DNA from: Pseudomonadota bacterium
Lineage (GTDB): Bacteria; Pseudomonadota; Alphaproteobacteria; Reyranellales; Reyranellaceae
Reading direction: 5' to 3'
NCBI GenBank assembly: GCA_018240745.1
Contig: JAFEFF010000196.1
Span: 1 to 64,000 of the forward strand
Length of the DNA: 64,000 nucleotides
Shown here: positions 59,175 through 64,000 of the stretch, one piece after another
Numbering within the stretch: position 1 is the first letter of the stretch
How the letters are laid out: every line of letters begins with the position of its first letter
Notes under the pieces: generated by a model
What the model saw: the letters and a program-made list of their open reading frames with translations, nothing else
Database searches by the model: none
What the model was told of the DNA's origin: nothing
Position numbers and translations under genes: made by a program

Positions 59175-60755
59175 GTGAGCAGGCCGAAGTATGAAAGTAT
59201 TTTCTTGAACAACGTGTCTTTCGCGGACCTCGGACTGGCCGAGCCGCTGCTGCGTGCGCTGAGCGCCACCGGCTACGAAACCCCGACTCCCATCCAGGCC
59301 CGCACCATTCCCCTGCTGCTGCAGGGCCGCGACGTGCTGGGCATCGCCCAGACCGGTACCGGCAAGACCGCGGCCTTCGCGCTGCCCGTGCTGCAGCATC
59401 TCGCCGCCGACAGGCAGCGGGCCATCCCGAAGAGCCCGCGCGCCCTGGTGCTGGCGCCGACCCGCGAGCTCGCGGTCCAGATCGTGCGCAGCTTCGATGC
59501 CTATGGCCGCGGCCTCGGCCTGCGCGTCGGCATGGTGATCGGCGGGCTGGGCTTCGGCCGCCAGGTCGAGACGCTCAACCGCGGCGTCGACATCCTGGTC
59601 GCCACGCCGGGCCGCCTGCTCGACCTGATGGAGCGCGGCAACGTCAAGCTCGGGAACGTCACCTTCCTGGTGCTCGACGAGGCCGACCGCATGTTCGACA
59701 TGGGCTTCATCAAGGACGTGCGCCGCATCGTCGGTTCGGTGAGCAAGCAGCGCCAGACGCTGATGTTCTCCGCCACCATGCCGCCCGACGTGGCGAAGCT
59801 CGCCGCCGACGTGCTGAACCAGCCCGAACGGGTCGAGATCGCGCCGCAGGGCCGCACGGTCGAGCGCATCGACCAGAGCGTGTACTTCGTCAACGCCGCC
59901 TCCAAGCGCGCGCTGCTCAGCTACCTGCTGGCGGACGCGGCGCTCGAGCGCGTGATCGTCTTCACCCGCACCAAGCGCGGCGCCAACCGTGTCGCCGAGG
60001 CGCTGGAGAAGACCGGCGTCTCGTCCGAGGCGATCCACGGCAACAAGTCGCAGAATGCGCGCCAGCGCGCGCTCGACGCCTTCAGCCGCGGCCGTGCCCG
60101 CGTGCTGGTGGCGACCGACCTCGCGGCGCGCGGCATCGACGTGCAGGGCGTCACGCACGTCATCAACTACGAGCTGCCGGCCGAGGCCGAGAGCTACGTC
60201 CATCGCATCGGCCGCACCGCGCGTGCCGGCGCCTCGGGCGTGGCGCTGTCGTTCTGCGACGGCAGCGAGCGCGGTCAGCTCAAGAGCATCGAGCGCCTGA
60301 CCAACCAGCGCCTCGCCGTGCTGCAGGTCCCGGCCAACGAGGACCTGCCGCAGACCGCGCCGCCGCAGCAGCAGGCGCAGCACGAGGCGCAGAGCGAGCG
60401 TCGCGGTGAAAGCCGTGGTCATCGCGGTCCTCGCGGCGGCCATCGTTCGGAGCATCGCGGTTCCGAGCATCGCGGTCACGAGCCGCGCGGAAAGCGTGGG
60501 CCTGATCGTGGTCACGGTGGTCAGCACCCTCATCGCAACGACGCTCCGCGCCAGGACGGCGACCGCCGGTGGGTGCAGGGCGACTATCGCGACCAGCCGT
60601 CCCGCGAGGGGCAGCCGCAGCGCGAGTACCATCATCGCGCCGACCGTTCCCGTGGCGATCGTCCTCACGGCGATCGCCCGCAGGGACAGGAAGCCCGTCC
60701 GCAGTGGCACAAGCGCCGCTTCGGCGGCGGTCGCGGCCGGGGGCGTGCAGCCTAG
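59175..60755 (+). CDS. rhlE: DEAD-box RNA helicase, RhlE-like
   Basis: A 526-residue helicase. FADLGLAEPLLRALSATGYETPTPIQ is the Q motif, AQTGTGKT (58-65) Walker A, DEAD (168-171) motif II, SAT motif III and HRIGRTARAG motif VI, the full catalytic core. Residues after about 395 are low complexity: glutamine, then repeated RG, HRG and DRP units ending GGGRGRGRAA, an RNA-binding disordered tail. The start is uncertain: GTG 59175, TTG 59205 or GTG 59214 before SFADLGL; none has a good ribosome site. A five-codon frame ATG 59191 to TGA 59208 overlaps it. Confidence 0.92.
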   Translation: MSRPKYESIFLNNVSFADLGLAEPLLRALSATGYETPTPIQARTIPLLLQGRDVLGIAQTGTGKTAAFALPVLQHLAADRQRAIPKSPRALVLAPTRELAVQIVRSFDAYGRGLGLRVGMVIGGLGFGRQVETLNRGVDILVATPGRLLDLMERGNVKLGNVTFLVLDEADRMFDMGFIKDVRRIVGSVSKQRQTLMFSATMPPDVAKLAADVLNQPERVEIAPQGRTVERIDQSVYFVNAASKRALLSYLLADAALERVIVFTRTKRGANRVAEALEKTGVSSEAIHGNKSQNARQRALDAFSRGRARVLVATDLAARGIDVQGVTHVINYELPAEAESYVHRIGRTARAGASGVALSFCDGSERGQLKSIERLTNQRLAVLQVPANEDLPQTAPPQQQAQHEAQSERRGESRGHRGPRGGHRSEHRGSEHRGHEPRGKRGPDRGHGGQHPHRNDAPRQDGDRRWVQGDYRDQPSREGQPQREYHHRADRSRGDRPHGDRPQGQEARPQWHKRRFGGGRGRGRAA

Positions 60756-60792
60756 GCTTTCGCCCATCCGGACGGGCCGGCCCTGAAAGCGC

Positions 60793-61734
60793 TCAGACGA
60801 TCCCTTCCTCCTTGAAGATCTCGAGGCACTTGCGCAGCGCGCGTTCGTAGCGCGCGCGCTCCCTCGCCATGCTCTCGTCGTTCCATTCGAAGAAGCCGCG
60901 CCGGGTCTTGAAGCCGATGCGGCCTTCGTCGACGTTCTTCTGCAGCACCGGCGGCGGGCCGTCGGCGTTGGTGAGATCGGGCCAGATGATCTTGGCGACC
61001 GCGCAGGTCGTGTCCCAGCCCGAATGCTCCTTCTGCACGATCGGGCCGGCGGCGGCATAGCGGAAGCCGAAGCTCAGCCTCACCGTCGCGTCGATGTCCT
61101 CGGGCGAGGCGACGCCCTGCTCGATCAGCCACAGCGCCTCGCGCATCAGCGCGCCCTGGATGCGGTTGCCGAGGAAGCCGATCACGTCCTTGCGCACCTG
61201 CACCGGCCGCTTGCCGAGATGCTTCATGACGGCGCCGACACGCTCGGCTTGCTTCGGGTCGGTGTGGACCGAGCTGACGACTTCGACCAGCGGGATGAGG
61301 TGCGCCGGCATGAAGAAGTGGAGACCCATCATGCGGCTCTGCGTCTTCAGGCCCTTGCCGATGACGCTGATCGGGAAGCTCGACGAGTTCGAGGTGAGGG
61401 CACAGTCGGGCCGCGCCAGCGCCTCCATCTCGGCGAACAGCTTCTGCTTCAGCGCGAGGTCCTCGGTGACGGTCTCGACCGCGATGTCGATCGTCGACCA
61501 GTCGGCCTCGGGCAGGGTCGCGAATGTCCGCAGGCCGGCTGTATCCGCAGGCTTGCCCATCGCCGCCAGCGCCTTGCCGCACGCCGCCGGCAAACCGTCG
61601 CGGGTCGAGGCGGAGCGCGACACGACATCGACCTTCCATCCGCCGGCCAGGAACATGGCGATGATGCCCACGCCCATGGTTCCTCCGCCCAGCACCAGCG
61701 CGTGCTTCGCCGGCGGGTGTTCGCGTTGCGGCAT
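60793..61734 (-). CDS. 3-hydroxyacyl-CoA dehydrogenase, NAD-binding
   Basis: A 313-residue HAD-type dehydrogenase. ALVLGGGTMGVGIIAMFLAGG is the NAD fold, ALTSNSSSFPISVIGKGL carries the substrate-site Ser and Asn, and GLHFFMPAHLIPLVEVV holds the catalytic His (HFFMP in place of HFFNP), followed by a Glu. RKDVIGFLGNRIQGALMREALWLIEQG begins the C-terminal domain. It would oxidise a 3-hydroxyacyl-CoA or a similar hydroxy acid. GGGAGGGAGAACA is a strong ribosome site before ATG 61734. It is divergent from a crotonase gene with 79 bp between, a classic beta-oxidation pairing. Confidence 0.9.
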   Translation of the reverse strand: MPQREHPPAKHALVLGGGTMGVGIIAMFLAGGWKVDVVSRSASTRDGLPAACGKALAAMGKPADTAGLRTFATLPEADWSTIDIAVETVTEDLALKQKLFAEMEALARPDCALTSNSSSFPISVIGKGLKTQSRMMGLHFFMPAHLIPLVEVVSSVHTDPKQAERVGAVMKHLGKRPVQVRKDVIGFLGNRIQGALMREALWLIEQGVASPEDIDATVRLSFGFRYAAAGPIVQKEHSGWDTTCAVAKIIWPDLTNADGPPPVLQKNVDEGRIGFKTRRGFFEWNDESMARERARYERALRKCLEIFKEEGIV

Positions 61735-61813
61735 TGTTCTCCCTCCCAAACTCGACGGACCGCCCCGGTGCGGGGCAAAATCGCCGCTCGGTTACAATCC
61801 GCAGGGGAAGCAC

Positions 61814-62587
61814 ATGAGCGGCACTTACAAGGATATCGGCGTCTCGAGCGAAGGTCATGTCGGCGTCGTCGAGATCCAGCGGCCGCCGCACAACTTCTTC
61901 GACAATGCGCTGATCAACCAGATCGCCGACGCCTTCGAGGCGTTCGACAGGGACATCAATATCCGCGCCTACGTGCTGTGCGCGCAGGGCAAGTCGTTCT
62001 GCGCCGGCGCCGACTTCGCCAACCGGCCGCAGACCGGCTCGGCCGAGAGCGGCAAGCACCTCTACAAGGAAGCGACCCGCCTGTTCCGCGCCAGGAAGCC
62101 GTCGGTCGCGGCGGTGCAGGGCGCGGCGATCGGCGGCGGCCTCGGGCTCGCGGTGATGACCGACTTCCGCGTCACCTGCGCCGACGCGCGCTTCGCCGCC
62201 AACTTCACGCGGCTCGGCTTCCATCCCGGCTTCGCGCTCACCTACACCTTGCCGCGGCTGATCGGCCAGCAGCGCGCGAACCTGATGTTCTATACCGGCC
62301 GCCGCATCGGCGGCGAGGAGGCGACAGCCTGGGGGCTGGCCGAGAAGTGCGTGCCGCTCGCCGACGTGCGCAAGGAGGCGATGAAGCTCGCCGCCGAGAT
62401 CGCCGAGTCGGCGCCGCTCGCCCTGCTGTCGACCCGCGAGACCATGCGGCGCGGCTTTGCCGACGGTGCGGAAGCCGCGACCGAGCGCGAGCTGGTCGAG
62501 CAGGACTGGAACCGCAAGACCGAGGACTTCAAGGAAGGCGTGAAGTCCTATGCCGAGCGCCGTCCCGGCAACTTCAAGGGGCGCTGA
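61814..62587 (+). CDS. Crotonase (enoyl-CoA hydratase/isomerase) family protein
   Basis: A 257-residue crotonase. GKSFCAGADFANRPQ is the first oxyanion loop and QGAAIGGGLGLAVMTDFRVT the second. In the catalytic segment, RLGFHPGFALTYTLPRLIG, there is no Glu or Asp at the usual place. This suggests that it is not a standard hydratase. ATG 61814 follows GGGGAAG. Its TGA directly abuts the TTG start of the SDR gene. With the divergent dehydrogenase and the SDR it makes a probable acyl-CoA processing unit. Confidence 0.9.
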   Translation: MSGTYKDIGVSSEGHVGVVEIQRPPHNFFDNALINQIADAFEAFDRDINIRAYVLCAQGKSFCAGADFANRPQTGSAESGKHLYKEATRLFRARKPSVAAVQGAAIGGGLGLAVMTDFRVTCADARFAANFTRLGFHPGFALTYTLPRLIGQQRANLMFYTGRRIGGEEATAWGLAEKCVPLADVRKEAMKLAAEIAESAPLALLSTRETMRRGFADGAEAATERELVEQDWNRKTEDFKEGVKSYAERRPGNFKGR

Positions 62588-63388
62588 TTGGCCGGTCTCC
62601 TCGCCGGGAAAGGCGCCATCGTCACCGGTGGCGCCTCGGGCATTGGCGAAGCCTGCAGCGAGACCCTGGCGCGCGAGGGCGCGTCGGTTCTCATCACCGA
62701 CATCGACGACCTGCGCGGCAGGGAGATCGTCGTACGGATAACGAAGGCGGGCGGCAAGGCGCTTTACCTGCGCCATGACGTGCGCGACGAGGCGGCCTGG
62801 CCCGGCGTGATCGCCGAAGCCGAGAAGCGCTTCGGCCGGCTCGACATCATGGTTGCGAATGCCGGCATCGGCATCATGGCGCCGATCGCCGAGATGACGC
62901 TCGCCGACTGGCAGCGCCAGCAGGCGATCAACCTCGACGGCGTGTTCCTGTCGATCAAGCATGCGATCCCGGCGCTGAAGAAGCAGGGCGGCGGCTCGAT
63001 CGTGCTGATGTCGTCGATCGCCGGCCTGCGCGGCTCGCCCGGGCTGGCCGCCTATTCGGCGACCAAGGGCGGCGTGCGATTGCTCGCCAAGTCGGTCGCG
63101 CTGGAGCATGCCGAGGACAACATCCGTTGCAACTCGGTGCATCCGGGCATCATCGCCACGCCGATCTGGGAGAAGATCCCGACCGGCGCTGCAGGCAATC
63201 GCAGCAACGCGCCGATCGACCCACGGGAGCGCGCGGCGGCGGTCGTGCCGCTGACTCGCGTCGGCGAGGCGCAGGACATCGCCAACGGCGTGCTGTTCCT
63301 GTGCAGCGACGCTGCAAACTACATGACCGGCCAGGAACTGGTGATCGACGGCGGCATGACCGCCGGTGGACGGCCCGCGCGCCGCTGA
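62588..63388 (+). CDS. Short-chain dehydrogenase/reductase (SDR) with TTG start
   Basis: A 266-residue SDR. TGGASGIGEA is the cofactor motif, LITDIDDLRGR gives an acidic residue for NAD, VANAGIG replaces NNAG, SSIAGLRGSPGLAAYSATKGG has the catalytic Ser, Tyr and Lys, and VIDGGMTAGGRPARR ends it. The only start that keeps the first strand is TTG 62588, with no spacing from the preceding stop and GGGG within the end of that gene as ribosome site. Coupled translation with the crotonase is likely. Confidence 0.88.
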   Translation: MAGLLAGKGAIVTGGASGIGEACSETLAREGASVLITDIDDLRGREIVVRITKAGGKALYLRHDVRDEAAWPGVIAEAEKRFGRLDIMVANAGIGIMAPIAEMTLADWQRQQAINLDGVFLSIKHAIPALKKQGGGSIVLMSSIAGLRGSPGLAAYSATKGGVRLLAKSVALEHAEDNIRCNSVHPGIIATPIWEKIPTGAAGNRSNAPIDPRERAAAVVPLTRVGEAQDIANGVLFLCSDAANYMTGQELVIDGGMTAGGRPARR

Positions 63389-63417
63389 CAGCAAGTGACC
63401 GTTGAACCGGCCGTGAC

Positions 63418-63446
63418 TTGACGCTCCCGCTGGCGGGACCGATATC
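63418..63446 (+). promoter_or_regulatory. Candidate promoter for leaderless transcript
   Basis: TTGACG (63418-63423), an exact 17-bp spacer and GATATC (63441-63446) lie 6 bp before ATG 63453. Transcription would begin on or next to the start codon. No Shine-Dalgarno is seen at usual distance. The spacer contains the small hairpin CCCGC/GCGGG. Confidence 0.5.
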
Positions 63447-63452
63447 AGACCC

Positions 63453-64000
63453 ATGCGCAGGATCGCCTGTTGTGCGGCCGTCGTCCTCGCCCTGGGGAGC
63501 GGGATGGCTGTGGCGCAGGGGGTGCAGCCGGGCGGCCCGGTCTACAACTCGACCGGAATCGGCAGCGGCCTGGGCGGCGTGGTCGGCGGCACCGGCCCGA
63601 CCTGGCCCAACGGCACCAATCCGGCGCCCCAGCCTGTCATCCCATCGGTTCCGCCGGGCGGCTATCCGAGCGCCGCGCCGCCCTCGACGTACACGCCGCC
63701 GCGCTCGACGACGGTCGCGCCGTCTGTAAGGCCTTCACCCTATCCGCGGCCGAACGAGCCGTTCGCGACATCGAACCCGCGTCCGCCGGCGGCCATCCCG
63801 TTGCAATTGCCCGAGCAGCCGAACGGCAGCCTGGGCTTCGTGAAGGGCTGCTGGCGCAGCGACATTTTCCCGTTCGGCCAGCACCACGGCACCGTCACTT
63901 GGTGCTTCGACGACAGGGGCGGCGGCCGCTATCTCTTCACCCGCACCGATCAGGTGAACTTCTATTGCCACGCCCAGGCGACGGCGAAGTGGAACGACCG
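63453..64000 (+). CDS. Secreted proline-rich protein, unknown (cut by window edge)
   Basis: An open frame of at least 182 codons leaves the right edge. MRRIACCAAVVLALGSGMAV is a signal peptide ending before QGVQPGG. A Gly/Pro/Thr/Ser-rich linker covers about residues 25-125 (GGVVGGTGPTWPNGTNPAPQ and PPSTYTPPRSTT). A folded domain then starts GFVKGCWRSDIFPFGQ, with cysteines in GCW, TWCF and FYCHAQ. The pattern suggests a cell-envelope protein with disulfides. I recognise no family. A candidate promoter lies immediately upstream. Confidence 0.65.
   Translation, partial: MRRIACCAAVVLALGSGMAVAQGVQPGGPVYNSTGIGSGLGGVVGGTGPTWPNGTNPAPQPVIPSVPPGGYPSAAPPSTYTPPRSTTVAPSVRPSPYPRPNEPFATSNPRPPAAIPLQLPEQPNGSLGFVKGCWRSDIFPFGQHHGTVTWCFDDRGGGRYLFTRTDQVNFYCHAQATAKWND

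Noticed and set aside
1..64000. tRNA, rRNA, riboswitch and transposase genes
   Set aside because: I looked for tRNA T-loop patterns, conserved rRNA segments and transposase motifs on both strands and saw nothing convincing. A covariance-model scan would settle this.

Overview
The window is GC-rich (roughly two thirds G+C), tightly packed bacterial chromosome. Gene content and style point to a soil or water alphaproteobacterium (Rhodospirillales/Hyphomicrobiales, perhaps Reyranella-like): crotonases, short-chain dehydrogenases, tripartite-tricarboxylate (Bug) receptors, an adenylate-cyclase/TPR fusion, DUF1127, FeoAB and a full-length Lhr helicase, with many ATGA/GTGA start-stop overlaps. The taxonomic guess rests on gene style only. 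I see no rRNA, tRNA, CRISPR array, transposase or integrase. The first and last genes run off the window.

Layout. 1-1701 (minus): glycosyltransferase, 6-pyruvoyl-tetrahydropterin-synthase-like protein and a zinc-free medium-chain dehydrogenase, a compact overlapping set. 1752-5081 (plus): OpgH-type glucan glucosyltransferase, FkbM methyltransferase, PfkB sugar kinase. 5070-9193: gamma-glutamyltransferase, metallophosphoesterase, nicotinamidase, then an AT-richer gap and a small secreted protein closed by a strong terminator. 9411-15299 (plus): polar amino-acid ABC transporter, SDR, aldo/keto reductase, class III cyclase with TPRs. 15563-20504: YHS protein, CPA2 antiporter, Bug receptor, Ca2+/H+ exchanger-like protein. 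20501-26271 (minus): D-tartrate dehydratase-like enolase, two tandem paralogous MFS carriers, SMP-30 lactonase, class V aminotransferase. 26419-30717 (plus): DUF1127 and a trehalose operon otsB-GH15-otsA. 30776-34989: PNPOx-like protein, VapBC-type toxin-antitoxin module, esterase, feoAB. 34986-43888: DUF1330/LysR pair, GT39, DUF486, a second Bug receptor, amidase, TauE/SafE, crotonase. 43974-53971: oxidoreductases, GST, crotonase, epoxide hydrolase, RraA-like, GFA, SDR, cupin, DMT exporter, LLM flavin enzyme and D-aminoacylase. 54601-60755: Lhr and RhlE helicases. 60793-63388: hydroxyacyl-CoA dehydrogenase, crotonase, SDR. 63453-end: truncated secreted protein.

The least explained structure is non-coding. 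Three families of long palindromic intergenic elements occur: family A (15.3, 15.5, 19.3, 40.5, 43.9 and 54.0 kb), family B (47.6 and 54.2 kb) and family C (51.0 kb). Family A arms fold on themselves, and their stems change in a compensated way between copies. Other signals are a leaderless-looking antitoxin promoter buried in a palindromic operator, a palindromic operator before the GST gene, three convergent gene pairs whose stop codons interlock in 4 bp, and a pterin-synthase-like protein that lacks one canonical zinc ligand and the catalytic cysteine.
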